A stretch of 64,000 nucleotides of DNA from NCBI RefSeq assembly GCF_017303275.1, contig NZ_JAFKOJ010000001.1:806001-870000 (forward strand), written 5' to 3'. Shown here piece after piece: positions 10,880 through 20,340 of this stretch. Origin of the DNA: Bacillus sp. NTK034 (GTDB taxonomy: Bacteria > Bacillota > Bacilli > Bacillales > Cytobacillaceae). Position 1 is the stretch's first letter, and the number at the start of each line of letters is the position of its first letter. The position numbers and the translations under genes were made by a program. Below the pieces are notes generated by a model that saw only the letters and a list, made by a program, of their open reading frames with translations, did not search any database and had not been told where the DNA came from.

Positions 10880-12151
10880 ATGTTTCAACAGTTATCAAAA
10901 GGAGAAAAGCTCCAGCCGATTGTAAAAGAAGTGGAGCAGCAAATTTCAGAGGTATTAAAGAGTATTGATGAGCGGATTGATGAGAATCAATTCCGTGTAT
11001 TAAAGAGCTTTCAAAATTTCAAAGTCAGCGATTCGCATTTCATTCCTTCAACCGGATATGGATACGATGATATCGGCAGGGATACATTGGAGGAAATATA
11101 TGCTGAAGTTTTCGGCGGGGAAGCAGGATTGGTCCGCTCTCAGATTATATCAGGGACGCATGCCATTTCCATTGCACTCTTTGGCGTATTGCGGCCGGGT
11201 GATGAATTGCTGTACATCACCGGAAAACCATATGACACACTGGAAGAAGTTGTTGGAATCCGGGGAACTGGAAACGGTTCGCTGAAAGAGTTCGGGATTG
11301 GATACAATAGCATCCCGCTGAATGAAGATGGAAGCATTGATTATCCTGCAGTTGAAAAAGCAATTAAACCGAATACGAAAATGATTGGCATACAGCGTTC
11401 TAAGGGATACGCAACAAGACCATCATTCACAATCGAACAAATAGAAGAAATGATTCAGTTCGTAAAAGAAATTAAGCCGGATGCGATTGTTTTTGTTGAT
11501 AATTGCTATGGAGAGTTTGTTGAAGACCGAGAGCCTTGCCATGTTGGGGCAGACTTGATGGCCGGGTCGCTTATTAAGAATCCCGGCGGGGGAATTGCCA
11601 AGACAGGCGGTTATATTGTCGGGAAGAAGGAATGGGTCGAAGCTTGTTCCTTCCGTATGACTTCACCGGGAATTGGTGCAGAAGCAGGTGCGTCCCTTTA
11701 CAGCCTTCAGGAAATGTATCAGGGCTTTTTCCTGGCTCCACATGTTGTCGGTCAGGCTTTGAAAGGGGCTGTTTTTACAGCAGCACTGCTTGAACGGCTT
11801 GGAATGAACTCCAATCCAAAGTGGGACAGTAAAAGAACCGATTTAATCCAATCTGTTCAATTTGATGATAAAGAAAAAATGGTGGCTTTTTGCCAGGCGA
11901 TTCAATTTGCATCTCCTGTTAATTCCCATGTAACTGCCTACCCTGCTTATATGCCAGGATATGAAGACGATGTTATCATGGCAGCGGGTACTTTTATTCA
12001 GGGTGCAAGCATTGAACTGACAGCTGATGGCCCCATCAGGCCGCCTTATGTTGCTTATGTTCAAGGCGGGCTGACTTATTCCCATGTGAAAATGGCTGTA
12101 TGCATCGCGCTGAACCAATTGCTGGAAAAAGGTTTAGTCCAAATAAATTAG
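10880..12151 (+). CDS. ynbB: YnbB, PLP-dependent cystathionine/methionine gamma-lyase family protein
   Basis: Fold-type I PLP enzyme of the family once labelled aluminum-resistance protein. The cofactor region is clear: SGTHAISIALFG near residue 90, the aspartate in VFVDNCYGEF and the probable Schiff-base lysine in AGSLIKNPGGGIAKTGG. The 423-aa length fits. Members are annotated as methionine gamma-lyase family proteins, but the natural substrate is not established. It sits between hflX and glnR as in B. subtilis and ends at a terminator. Confidence 0.88.
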   Translation: MFQQLSKGEKLQPIVKEVEQQISEVLKSIDERIDENQFRVLKSFQNFKVSDSHFIPSTGYGYDDIGRDTLEEIYAEVFGGEAGLVRSQIISGTHAISIALFGVLRPGDELLYITGKPYDTLEEVVGIRGTGNGSLKEFGIGYNSIPLNEDGSIDYPAVEKAIKPNTKMIGIQRSKGYATRPSFTIEQIEEMIQFVKEIKPDAIVFVDNCYGEFVEDREPCHVGADLMAGSLIKNPGGGIAKTGGYIVGKKEWVEACSFRMTSPGIGAEAGASLYSLQEMYQGFFLAPHVVGQALKGAVFTAALLERLGMNSNPKWDSKRTDLIQSVQFDDKEKMVAFCQAIQFASPVNSHVTAYPAYMPGYEDDVIMAAGTFIQGASIELTADGPIRPPYVAYVQGGLTYSHVKMAVCIALNQLLEKGLVQIN

Positions 12152-12163
12152 GTGAATATTAAG

Positions 12164-12193
12164 AAGGACAGCTACATAGTTAGTTGTCCTTTT
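12164..12193 (+). terminator. Rho-independent terminator after ynbB
   Basis: Hairpin AAGGACAGCTA/TAGTTGTCCTT with a T-rich tail, 12 bases after the ynbB stop; it separates hflX-ynbB from glnRA. Confidence 0.75.
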
Positions 12194-12253
12194 CTGTTTC
12201 TTTATTGAGATTTATATGAAAATATGAAAGGTAAAATTTTTTTGAAAAAATCA

Positions 12254-12304
12254 TGTTATAAAAGCTAACATATTGTTGACAGATAATCTGACATTACATA
12301 TAAT
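12254..12304 (+). promoter_or_regulatory. glnRA promoter with two GlnR/TnrA operators
   Basis: A consensus sigma-A promoter is present: TTGACA (12276-12281), 17-bp spacer, TATAAT (12299-12304). Two 17-bp dyads flank the -35: TGTTATAAAAGCTAACA (12254-12270), a perfect TGTNA-N7-TNACA match, and TGACAGATAATCTGACA (12277-12293), which covers the -35. This is the glnRA operator arrangement known from B. subtilis, where feedback-inhibited glutamine synthetase activates GlnR to repress the operon. Confidence 0.9.
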
Positions 12305-12339
12305 AAACTCAAGAAGTAATTGAAAAGGGGGAGAAATAG

Positions 12340-12747
12340 TTGACTGGAAGCGAAATTCGACGTTCCATGCCGCTTTTCCCAATTGGTACTGTCATGCAGC
12401 TAACTGACCTGACCGCCAGGCAGATTCGCTACTATGAAGAGCACCAATTAATTTCTCCAGCTAGAACTGACGGAAATAGAAGGCTTTTTTCCTTAAACGA
12501 CATCGATGTCCTTCTGGAAATTAAAGATTTGATTGATCAAGGCGTGAACATGGCTGGGATCAAGCAGCTATTTTTCGTAAAAGAACAGCAAGCGATAACT
12601 GAAAACATGAATAAGCAAGCAGAAAAAGCGAGACGCGATCTATCAGATGAAGAAATCCGGAAACTCCTTCGCAAGGAAATAGTGCAGGCGGGCCGATTTA
12701 ATCGTTCATCATTGCGTCAGGGCAACATGCATCGCTTTTTTCATTAA
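12340..12747 (+). CDS. glnR: MerR-family nitrogen repressor GlnR
   Basis: Represses glnRA and other nitrogen genes when glutamine is abundant. The N-terminal MerR winged helix contains [19 protein letters not shown]; a short dimerisation helix follows. The C-terminal tail [16 protein letters not shown] is the segment that in the family senses feedback-inhibited glutamine synthetase. The start is TTG, with a strong AAGGGGGAG ribosome site. At 135 aa it has normal length. glnA follows 103 bp later without a visible terminator, consistent with one operon. Confidence 0.96.
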   Translation: MTGSEIRRSMPLFPIGTVMQLTDLTARQIRYYEEHQLISPARTDGNRRLFSLNDIDVLLEIKDLIDQGVNMAGIKQLFFVKEQQAITENMNKQAEKARRDLSDEEIRKLLRKEIVQAGRFNRSSLRQGNMHRFFH

Positions 12748-12850
12748 AAAAAGCCGTTTTTAAGCTCGTTGATATTGTCTTGGATTTCTGAGCGCACATT
12801 AACAGAGCAAAAAATAAATCACTCATGTAAATTTAAGGGAGGAACTACCA

Positions 12851-14185
12851 GTGGCAAAGTTTACTAAAGAAGATATTAAGCGAATTGCAGAAGAGGAAAA
12901 TGTAAAATTCGTCCGTTTACAGTTTACGGATATTCTTGGAACTATCAAGAACGTGGAAATTCCGATCAGCCAGCTTGAAAAAGCCCTTGATAACAAAATG
13001 ATGTTTGATGGATCTTCAATCGAAGGCTTTGTACGTATTGAAGAATCAGATATGAACCTTTATCCTGACCTTGATACCTGGGTGGTATTCCCTTGGACAG
13101 CTGAAAAAGGGAAAGTTGCACGCCTTATCTGTGATATCTACAATCCGGATGGAACTCCATTCCTCGGTGATCCCCGCAGCAACTTAAGACGAATCTTACA
13201 AGAAATGGAAGAGTTGGGATACTCTGATTTCAACTTAGGACCTGAGCCGGAATTCTTCTTATTCAAGCTTGACCAGGCTGGTGAGCCGACTCTTGAATTG
13301 AACGATAATGGCGGATACTTCGACCTTGCGCCAACTGATCTTGGAGAAAACTGCCGCCGCGATATCGTGCTTGAGCTTGAAGAAATGGGCTTTGAAATTG
13401 AAGCATCCCACCATGAGGTTGCACCTGGACAGCATGAAATCGACTTCAAATATGCAGATGCATTAACAGCTTGTGACCAAATCCAGACGTTCAAGCTTGT
13501 TGTTAAAACAATTGCCCGCAAGCACGGCCTGCACGCGACATTCATGCCAAAACCGCTGTTCGGTGTTAACGGATCAGGTATGCACTGTAACGTTTCCTTA
13601 TTCAAGGATGGCAAAAATGCATTCTTCAACGAAACTGGTGATCTTCAATTAAGTGAAGATGCACGTCACTTTATCGCAGGCATCATCAACCATGCGACAG
13701 CATTTACTGCAGTAACAAATCCAATCGTTAACTCTTATAAGCGTTTGGTGCCTGGTTATGAAGCACCTTGCTATGTTGCATGGTCTGCTCAAAACCGTTC
13801 ACCGCTTATCCGTATTCCGGCTTCCCGCGGTGTAAGTACACGTGTTGAAGTAAGAAGTGTAGACCCTGCTGCAAACCCATACCTTGCAATGGCTGTACTT
13901 CTAAAAGCTGGACTTGACGGAATCAAGAACAAATTGACTCCTCCGGCACCAGTAGACCGCAACATCTATGTAATGAACAAGCAGGAACGTGAAGAAGAAG
14001 GCATCAAGGATCTTCCGGCTACATTGGCTGCTGCACTTGATGAGCTTAAGAAAGATGAAGTCATCGTGTCCGCTCTTGGCGAACATATCTTTGAACACTT
14101 CATTGAAGCGAAGGAAATTGAGTGGGATATGTTCCGTACGCAAGTGCATCCATGGGAGCGCGAGCAGTACTTGAGCATGTATTAA
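12851..14185 (+). CDS. glnA: Glutamine synthetase, type I-alpha
   Basis: Makes glutamine from glutamate, ammonia and ATP, and in Bacillus also acts as a nitrogen sensor towards GlnR and TnrA. The catalytic motifs [15 protein letters not shown]-like GPEPEFFLF and NGSGMHCN are intact, as is the feedback-inhibition arginine in [11 protein letters not shown]. The adenylylation insert of proteobacterial enzymes is absent (444 aa). The start is GTG after AAGGGAGGAAC. Its terminator region has a diverged copy at 16.08 kb. Confidence 0.98.
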   Translation: MAKFTKEDIKRIAEEENVKFVRLQFTDILGTIKNVEIPISQLEKALDNKMMFDGSSIEGFVRIEESDMNLYPDLDTWVVFPWTAEKGKVARLICDIYNPDGTPFLGDPRSNLRRILQEMEELGYSDFNLGPEPEFFLFKLDQAGEPTLELNDNGGYFDLAPTDLGENCRRDIVLELEEMGFEIEASHHEVAPGQHEIDFKYADALTACDQIQTFKLVVKTIARKHGLHATFMPKPLFGVNGSGMHCNVSLFKDGKNAFFNETGDLQLSEDARHFIAGIINHATAFTAVTNPIVNSYKRLVPGYEAPCYVAWSAQNRSPLIRIPASRGVSTRVEVRSVDPAANPYLAMAVLLKAGLDGIKNKLTPPAPVDRNIYVMNKQEREEEGIKDLPATLAAALDELKKDEVIVSALGEHIFEHFIEAKEIEWDMFRTQVHPWEREQYLSMY

Positions 14186-14230
14186 AAAGTAAACCCCTTG
14201 ACACCATTGGTGTTGAGGGGTTTTTATTTT
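14184..14230 (+). terminator. glnA terminator, also the left copy of an imperfect direct repeat
   Basis: Hairpin ACCCCTTGACACC/GGTGTTGAGGGGT with a T tail right after the glnA stop. The bases from AAAAGTAAACC through the hairpin recur in diverged form at 16084-16140, where paired stem positions have changed together (CCCC/GGGG to CCTC/GAGG). Confidence 0.85.
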
Positions 14231-14270
14231 CGGGCAAAAATTGTAATGTGGCTTTAGTTTTTGCTTTGCC

Positions 14271-14560
14271 CTAAAAATGCCCGATTTTAAAGCAAAAAAT
14301 TAATTCAAGGACATTTTTCATGTTTTCCTCGAATATACTCATTCTTTCAGTTTCAATCTTTTTACTAATATGCGAATAAACATCTGCAGTTATTTGAATA
14401 CTTCCATGAACCAATCTCTCTGGGATGTATTTCATGTCTGCCCCTGCTTCTAACTGGAGAACCACATGAGTGTGTCTTAATGAGTGAATTGGTAAAGAGG
14501 GGAGATCACAGTTCTTTAGGATCCTAAAAAATGATTTAAATAAGGCCAATAAAGCCAAAC
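14271..14560 (-). pseudogene. Tyrosine integrase, C-terminal remnant
   Basis: Only the last part of a phage-type tyrosine recombinase remains. The catalytic HxxR box is recognisable in HSLRHTHVVLQLEAGAD, and ITADVYSHISKK carries the nucleophile tyrosine region; the histidine between them appears in LVHGSIQ, where the family usually has LGH. The N-terminal arm-binding and core-binding domains are missing, and the open frame upstream of about 14560 does not look integrase-like. It is convergent with glnA, at the edge of an AT-rich island, and is probably inactive. Confidence 0.75.
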
Positions 14561-14584
14561 AGAAAAGGCCGTTGGGCAAATCTC

Positions 14585-14905
14585 TTGCCCGCCGTCGCAA
14601 AGAAGGGTGCCAGGGATTGGAGAAATATTTTCGTTAAAGCATTATTCCTCCAATACTGGATGAGTGATACAAATAAATACAATGAAAGTGCTAAGCGTAA
14701 GAAGATTCAACTGGTTGTTCACCATATCAAGGAGCTTGAGCATCATCAAGAGTTTGTACTTGATGAAATTAACCTAGGGAGTGTTGTTTGTGTCGTTTGC
14801 CATAACATAGAACATGGCCGAGACTTCAGGAATATAAGAAGCCAAACAAATGGCAGCATGATGAAAAGTGGTGGTATCGATTTATTTAATTATGTGAACA
14901 AATAG
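14585..14905 (+). pseudogene. HNH-type endonuclease fragment
   Basis: Open frame of about 106 codons with an HNH-like core: VHHIKELEHH, then INLGSVVCVVCHNIEHG, which fits the H..N..H metal-finger pattern of small phage HNH nucleases. There is no ribosome site before the nominal TTG start, and the N-terminal residues look like read-in from flanking DNA, so I treat it as a decayed gene. It lies head-to-head with the integrase remnant, which supports a phage or integrative-element origin. Confidence 0.5.
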
Positions 14906-14936
14906 TATTAAATGGTTTCGATGAAAGGTGACTTAA

Positions 14937-15428
14937 ATGAATCTTGAAAGATGGATTATATTGGGGATATTAATACTAAGTATCATGTGTCTCAAGATAC
15001 TAGTACCGAGAGAAAAGGTTAGAGATGCGTGGGTTATCTTTTTTTTTCTACAAGTCATTACATGGCCAGCCGGTTTAATAGCAGTAGAAATGGGTTGGAT
15101 TGAATATCCGATTCAATTGTATCCTAAGGCAAATTTATATAATAGGACTAGTTTTTCCTTTGAGTTCTTCTTATTCCCGGTAGTCGCCATTATTTTTAGT
15201 TTGTATTTTCCAAGGAATAAAAAATGGTTTGGCTCACTATTGTATTATGTTTTCTTTGCTGGATTTTTTACCTTCTTAGAAGTTGTATTAGAATCAAATA
15301 CTGAACTGGTTGAGTATCATAAATGGAAATGGTATTGGACACTGGTAACAGTAATGATTTCTCTCTATATAAACGATAAATTTTATCGATGGTTTTCTAA
15401 AAGATTAATTTTGGTGGAGTTAAAATGA
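14937..15428 (+). CDS. CBO0543 family membrane protein (copy 1)
   Basis: Membrane protein of 163 aa with about five hydrophobic helices and aromatic-rich loops (WIEYPIQLYPKAN, YHKWKWYW). It resembles the CBO0543 family of Bacillales and Clostridia, which has no known function. An AAAGGTGA ribosome site precedes the ATG. Its stop overlaps the start of copy 2 (ATGA), so the two are translationally coupled. Base composition is clearly more AT-rich than in the core genes on either side. Confidence 0.75.
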   Translation: MNLERWIILGILILSIMCLKILVPREKVRDAWVIFFFLQVITWPAGLIAVEMGWIEYPIQLYPKANLYNRTSFSFEFFLFPVVAIIFSLYFPRNKKWFGSLLYYVFFAGFFTFLEVVLESNTELVEYHKWKWYWTLVTVMISLYINDKFYRWFSKRLILVELK

Positions 15429-15892
15429 ACAGAGAAGTTCTTATTTTAATATGTTCGTGGATTTTATCATTGTACTTGCTGTTTAGATATATTCCAATCG
15501 AAAGTAAAAGGTTAGCGTGGATAACCTTTATATTTGTTCAAGCAATAACATGGATACATGAATATATACAATTGGTATTTGGATTGGTTGAGTTTCCGTA
15601 TAGAGAATTTAATAAAGCAACAAATATGAGCTTTTCATTACATTATATAGTTTATCCTGCAATTGCCGTGTTTTTTATACTTTTTTATCCAAATGAAAAA
15701 GGGACAAGAAGAACATTTTTGTACTACTTACTATTTTCAATGGGGATAACAACTTATTCTTATCTTCTCGAAAAATTTAGTTCATTGTATCACTATATTC
15801 ACTGGAACTGGTTCATTGGTTTAATTACCAACGTGATTATTCTTTATCTTGTAAAGATATATATATTTTGGTTTAAAAAAGGTCTGGTGTAA
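15425..15892 (+). CDS. CBO0543 family membrane protein (copy 2)
   Basis: A 155-aa membrane protein, paralogous to the gene just upstream: the same helix spacing, the loop LVEFPYREFNKATN in the position of WIEYPIQLYPKAN, and YIHWNWFIG in the position of YHKWKWYW. It begins in a four-base ATGA overlap with copy 1, preceded by GGTGGAG. Function unknown; the coupling suggests that the two make one heteromeric membrane complex, which is inference. Confidence 0.75.
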   Translation: MNREVLILICSWILSLYLLFRYIPIESKRLAWITFIFVQAITWIHEYIQLVFGLVEFPYREFNKATNMSFSLHYIVYPAIAVFFILFYPNEKGTRRTFLYYLLFSMGITTYSYLLEKFSSLYHYIHWNWFIGLITNVIILYLVKIYIFWFKKGLV

Positions 15893-16083
15893 CCAGTTGT
15901 AATATCTAGGCTCCCCCAGGTCAAGAAATTTGGACTTTTTTTCAAAATGGGACACTGGGGAGATGGAACCTATTTTCCAGATTTATGAGCAATCATTAAA
16001 TTTCTGGAGAAACATGTTTTAAGTCATGACGATTTTTTATCTCTGTATGTTCTTCCGTCAGAGTAATAATGCCAAACTTGTAT

Positions 16084-16140
16084 AAAAGTAAACCTCTTGA
16101 CACCATTGATGTTAAGAGGTCTATTTTTTGGACAAAAAAG
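16084..16140 (+). repeat. Diverged second copy of the glnA-terminator sequence
   Basis: AAAAGTAAACC followed by a hairpin CCTCTTGACA/TGTTAAGAGG and a T-rich tail, about 90% identical over the first 37 bases to 14184-14220; weaker similarity continues for some 30 more bases. The pair brackets 1.9 kb holding the integrase and HNH remnants and two CBO0543 genes, as expected for the two ends of an integrated element. It could also serve as a terminator for the rightward genes. Confidence 0.6.
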
Positions 16141-16286
16141 ATTTAGTTTTAGTTCTTGGCCGTCGTTGTAAAAAAGTTTTTCAGGACCATACAGTTAAGG
16201 CTTAGAGAATATTGTTGTTTAGTTCTGTTTTTTGACGAATATTAAAACAAGGCAGCGGGTGTTAATTGATAAAAAAGAATTATGAG

Positions 16287-16874
16287 TCAGGTAAATTGCA
16301 ATAGACCGGCGGGCATAGGGATGAAAAAGATTAACATAATGAATATGGATATGACTAGTAATGTGACTAAACAGTATTGAGTCCAGCGTTTTCCGTTTTC
16401 TAATGATTTTCCATAAAGCCAAAGACCGGGCATGACAGTAATCATGCCAACTTGAGCTGCTATTCAATGCCAAAATAGATTTATATCAGCCGGTATAAAG
16501 CCAGAAACAATATTACCTAAAGCTAAGATAAGAATGAAAATTGTCGCTAGCCGGTTTAATCTTGTCTTCTCAAGGTTTTGTGAAAGGTGCAAAATACCAA
16601 ATGAAAAGGTTAATCTGTTAATAATAAACAATACATTCATCCAGAAATGGTAAGGAGAACAAATCTCATGAGGTGCAATTGAATAGGTGTATTCCCTGCA
16701 AGAGGTAACGCCAAGGTCGCTCATTGCAAATGTTCTAAAAAACTGTACGGAGCTGTAGAAGTCAAAATGAAGATTGGTTCCATAAAAAAATACAAGCAAG
16801 TAGCAAACCAATATAAAATACCGAGCCATTTTGATATGCTCAGACGACTCACCATTTACAAAAGTGTTATACAT
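16287..16874 (-). pseudogene. DUF998-like membrane protein gene interrupted by an in-frame UGA
   Basis: The frame opens at 16874 and runs for 136 codons to a UGA at 16464-16466, then continues in the same frame for 58 more codons to a second stop at 16287-16289. The joined product of about 195 aa would have six hydrophobic helices and DUF998-like features (MSDLGVTSC, SGFIPADINLFWH before the UGA, IAAQVGMITVMPGLW after it). A UGG-to-UGA nonsense mutation is the simplest reading. A perfect 7-bp hairpin (GGCATGA/TCATGCC) begins 15 bases after the UGA. See findings for the selenocysteine alternative. Confidence 0.6.
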
Positions 16875-17090
16875 GAATTATAAATCCAAAAAATGTTAAG
16901 AGGGATAGTCTTGGAGACTATATTTGAATAGGGCTAGAGGTTGATACAGGTGATATTGAAAATATTTTTAATAAACACAAGATAGAATTAGTTAATTACG
17001 TGATAAAGGGACCGAATAAGAATAAAAGATATAAAATTTGAAATATTAAGGATTAGACGCGAAGCAAGGAATGTAAAAGGTGGGTGAATC

Positions 17091-17651
17091 ATGACATTCC
17101 AGGAAGGATTAATTCAACTTGATAAGGCGAATAAGATTATTACAGAAGCAAATAAATTGATTACCGAGGTGAATTTAAACACTTTCTTATTTACTTTAAG
17201 TTGGTGGGTAGCCTTAGCTATGTTACTTGTTCCTTGGGTTTTGTGGGCAATTTTTCGGAAAAAGGAGAGTTCAGCCCGGCTGTTATTTGCCGCTTTTATA
17301 ACGATGATAATCTCTACAACCATTGATGGATTAGGTGTTGACTTTGGAAAATGGTCCTATCCCATTAAGGTTATTCCAATACCAACGATCAGCTACTCAT
17401 TTCGATATGGAACTGTTCCAGTGGCTATAATGTTATTAATTCAATTTAAACCAAATATGAATGCGATAGTTAAGGCTGTATTATTCGGTGGGTTTGGTGC
17501 TTATGTAGGAATGCCTATTATGGCAATGCTGCACTTGTATAAAAAAATCGACTGGGCCTATACTTATTCCTTTTTTATATTAGTTTCACTTTATTTAATT
17601 GCCCATTGGTTCAGCAGAAGGAGCAGTTTTGAAAAAATAGTCGAAAAATAA
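17091..17651 (+). CDS. CBO0543 family membrane protein (copy 3)
   Basis: A 186-aa membrane protein starting with a short amphipathic, heptad-like segment (LDKANKIITEANKLITEVN), followed by about five hydrophobic helices. It shares the family pattern of copies 1 and 2, with FGKWSYPIKVIPIPT in the conserved extracellular-loop position. An AGGTGGG ribosome site precedes the ATG. It lies outside the repeat-bounded segment but in the same AT-rich island. Function unknown. Confidence 0.7.
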   Translation: MTFQEGLIQLDKANKIITEANKLITEVNLNTFLFTLSWWVALAMLLVPWVLWAIFRKKESSARLLFAAFITMIISTTIDGLGVDFGKWSYPIKVIPIPTISYSFRYGTVPVAIMLLIQFKPNMNAIVKAVLFGGFGAYVGMPIMAMLHLYKKIDWAYTYSFFILVSLYLIAHWFSRRSSFEKIVEK

Positions 17652-17801
17652 AAAAGGCAGGATTTCTCCCAGCAGGTGGTGTGTTTTTTCACGTATGCGA
17701 GTGCATTCTTGGGAGGGCGGGCAGTACATGTTCTCGTACTAAGAAAATTTGAAATTCCCTGGCCACTTTAGCCGGGGAGTATTTTTAAAAAGGCAAATAC
17801 A

Positions 17802-17832
17802 AAAACCCCGTTTACAGATGAACGAGGTTTTA
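17802..17832 (-). terminator. Rho-independent terminator after the DUF4257 gene
   Basis: Minus-strand hairpin AAAACCTCGTT/AACGGGGTTTT (one G:U) followed by a T-rich end, 27 bases beyond the stop. Confidence 0.65.
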
Positions 17833-17858
17833 ACTAATTCGTATTTCTCTGCATCTCT

Positions 17859-18143
17859 CTATTCTTTATGTCTGATCTTTAAGAAATCGAGACATGTCAG
17901 CAGTGCATCTCCTCCAAACCCTGCAATCACCGCCAGGAGAACTACCTTTAAGGCAGAGTCAGGATCTGAAGATACGACCAAAAAAACAGCCGCTAAAGCC
18001 CCCATGATTACTTCTTCAAAGACCCCCAGATAGATGAACTTTTTTGTCCTTCTGGGTTTGACCATTTTGCCTTCTTTCCGAATATGTCCAACGACACCAA
18101 CCAGCCCACCAATCAACAAAGCGAAGGTAATGTTCAAAAACAT
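17859..18143 (-). CDS. DUF4257 domain membrane protein
   Basis: Small membrane protein of 94 aa with three hydrophobic helices (about residues 3-20, 40-58, 66-82) and a glycine-rich end AVIAGFGGDALLT. It resembles the DUF4257 proteins found near lexA in several Bacillaceae. A GTGTGAAG sequence in front of the ATG is a modest ribosome site. No function is known. It is co-oriented with lexA and has its own terminator. Confidence 0.7.
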   Translation of the reverse strand: MFLNITFALLIGGLVGVVGHIRKEGKMVKPRRTKKFIYLGVFEEVIMGALAAVFLVVSSDPDSALKVVLLAVIAGFGGDALLTCLDFLKIRHKE

Positions 18144-18390
18144 TTTTTCTTCACACTCCTAAAGTCGAGATTTTGGACAAGCGACCTTAGGTTGATTCTC
18201 GGTGTATTACCATTATATAGAAAGTGGCTATAAATTAATATGCATAAAAATACCGAATTTTCAGAACAATAAAATAGTCATACTTGACTGTAACTTTATG
18301 CCAAAAGAAAAAGTATCCGTTACTTTCGTATGATTTCGCTAATAGCATCAGGTAATAGGAACTGATAACCTTCTTAAAATTGGAAAAAAT

Positions 18391-18420
18391 AAAAAGCAGG
18401 CAGAGGCTGCTTGCTTTTTA
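18391..18420 (-). terminator. Rho-independent terminator after lexA
   Basis: Minus-strand hairpin AAAAAGCAAGCAG/CTGCCTGCTTTTT-like stem with a T tail, just past the lexA stop codon. Confidence 0.8.
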
Positions 18421-18428
18421 TCACTCTA

Positions 18429-19052
18429 TTAATGCATATGGCGGTATACACCTATAACCTTTCCAAGGATGGAAACATTTCGAAGGATGATAGGTTCCAT
18501 TGTAGAGTTTTCCGGCTGAAGACGGATAAAGTCTTTTTCTTTAAAGAATCTCTTGACAGTTGCTTCGTCTTCCTCTGTCATGGCAACCACGATATCTCCA
18601 TTATTGGCAGTGCTCTGCTGTTTGACGATGACATAGTCGCCATCAAGGATTCCGGCTTCAATCATACTTTCTCCCATGATTTCAAGCATGAATACATGCT
18701 CGTCAACTGGTGCCATTCTTTCTGGAAGAGGGAAGTATTCTTCGACATTTTCAATGGCCGTTATCGGCTGACCTGCAGTTACTTTACCGACGATCGGAAC
18801 ATTAACTGCACTGACTTTAGGAATGTGAGAAGACTCGTCCAGGTCTAAAATTTCAATGGCGCGCGGTTTAGTAGGATCTCTGCGGATCAGCCCTTTGCTT
18901 TCAAGTCTGGCGAGATGGCCGTGAACTGTTGAGCTTGAAGCAAGGCCGACTGCTTCCCCGATTTCCCTTACAGAAGGCGGATAACCCCTCAATTTAACTT
19001 CTTCTTTTATAAACTCTAATATATCTTGCTGCCTTTTTGATAATTTCACCAT
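18429..19052 (-). CDS. lexA: SOS repressor LexA
   Basis: Represses DNA-damage genes and undergoes RecA-stimulated self-cleavage. The N-terminal winged helix ([28 protein letters not shown]) is followed by the cleavage site Ala-Gly in GKVTAGQPI, the catalytic serine in [10 protein letters not shown] and the lysine in EATVKRFF. I chose the ATG at 19052, giving 207 aa as in B. subtilis, rather than the further upstream in-frame start. It is divergent from yneA across three SOS boxes. Confidence 0.97.
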   Translation of the reverse strand: MVKLSKRQQDILEFIKEEVKLRGYPPSVREIGEAVGLASSSTVHGHLARLESKGLIRRDPTKPRAIEILDLDESSHIPKVSAVNVPIVGKVTAGQPITAIENVEEYFPLPERMAPVDEHVFMLEIMGESMIEAGILDGDYVIVKQQSTANNGDIVVAMTEEDEATVKRFFKEKDFIRLQPENSTMEPIILRNVSILGKVIGVYRHMH

Positions 19053-19110
19053 CTTTACGCACCTCGTATGTTTTTGTTGTCTCAATTATAGCACCAATTA
19101 CCATATGATA

Positions 19111-19190
19111 CAAACATAAGTTCGAATTTTCATTGACACAAAACAAATGTTCGGTCTATAATAAAATCATCAAATGCGAACATATATTCT
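19111..19190. promoter_or_regulatory. Three LexA (SOS) boxes between lexA and yneA, with the yneA promoter
   Basis: Three sites each match the Gram-positive SOS box CGAAC-N4-GTTCG with small deviations: CAAACATAAGTTCG (19111-19124), AAAACAAATGTTCG (19140-19153) and CGAACATATATTCT (19177-19190). The rightward yneA promoter is TTGACA (19133-19138), 18-bp spacer, TATAAT (19157-19162), with the middle box between its two elements. This matches the three-operator arrangement of the lexA-yneA region in Bacillus. Confidence 0.88.
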
Positions 19191-19208
19191 TTTCAGAGGT
19201 GGTATATC

Positions 19209-19541
19209 ATGTTTAAAAAATTGTGGAAATCATATTCTTATGCTATTATTCTCTTCGTTTTAAGCCTGGCAGCATCGTTTATTATGCTCGTGCAAATAGA
19301 AACACCCGATACGGAAAAGTTTGTGAAAGTCACTGTTGCAGAAGGCGACTCTTTATGGAAAATTGCTGAGAATTTTTCGGCTGAACATTCGCTGTCTACA
19401 GATCAATTTATTAATTGGGTGGAACAAAATAATGAGATTGCGTCTGGAAGGATTTTTCCGGGCGATGAAATTGTAATTCCAGTAAAAGCTCTGGATGACG
19501 AGCCTTATAAAGAGCTTGCCAGTTCAGACCTTTATGAATAA
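19209..19541 (+). CDS. yneA: SOS cell-division suppressor YneA
   Basis: LexA-controlled inhibitor that delays septation after DNA damage. The 110-aa protein has a single N-terminal membrane segment (about residues 11-29) and an extracellular LysM domain (VTVAEGDSLWKIAENF to FPGDEIVIPV) that binds peptidoglycan. Its short length, the LexA boxes in front and the yneB gene ten bases downstream all match B. subtilis. Confidence 0.93.
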   Translation: MFKKLWKSYSYAIILFVLSLAASFIMLVQIETPDTEKFVKVTVAEGDSLWKIAENFSAEHSLSTDQFINWVEQNNEIASGRIFPGDEIVIPVKALDDEPYKELASSDLYE

Positions 19542-20196
<655 letters not shown>

Positions 20197-20198
<2 letters not shown>

Positions 20199-20230
20199 AG
20201 CACTTTTCTTGTCAAAAGTGTTCTTTTTTA
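20197..20230 (+). terminator. Rho-independent terminator after yneB
   Basis: Hairpin GAGCACTTTT/AAAAGTGTTC followed by six T, directly overlapping the yneB stop codon. Confidence 0.85.
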
Positions 20231-20340
20231 GTATGATGGCAGTTGAGTTTCAGTATTGTTCTATATTTGAAGCTATTGTATAATAAGAACTTCTATTTAG
20301 AATATTCAAAGGTAAACTTTTGATATAAAGGAGCTTTAAT

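Noticed and set aside
16219..16473. Separate minus-strand gene of 84 codons after the split membrane gene
   Set aside because: The natural continuation of the DUF998-like protein is in the other frame, directly past the UGA; this frame gives a histidine- and serine-rich chain without similarity.
17749..18033. 94-codon plus-strand open frame opposite the DUF4257 gene
   Set aside because: It is the antisense shadow of a gene with clear membrane helices and has no ribosome site.
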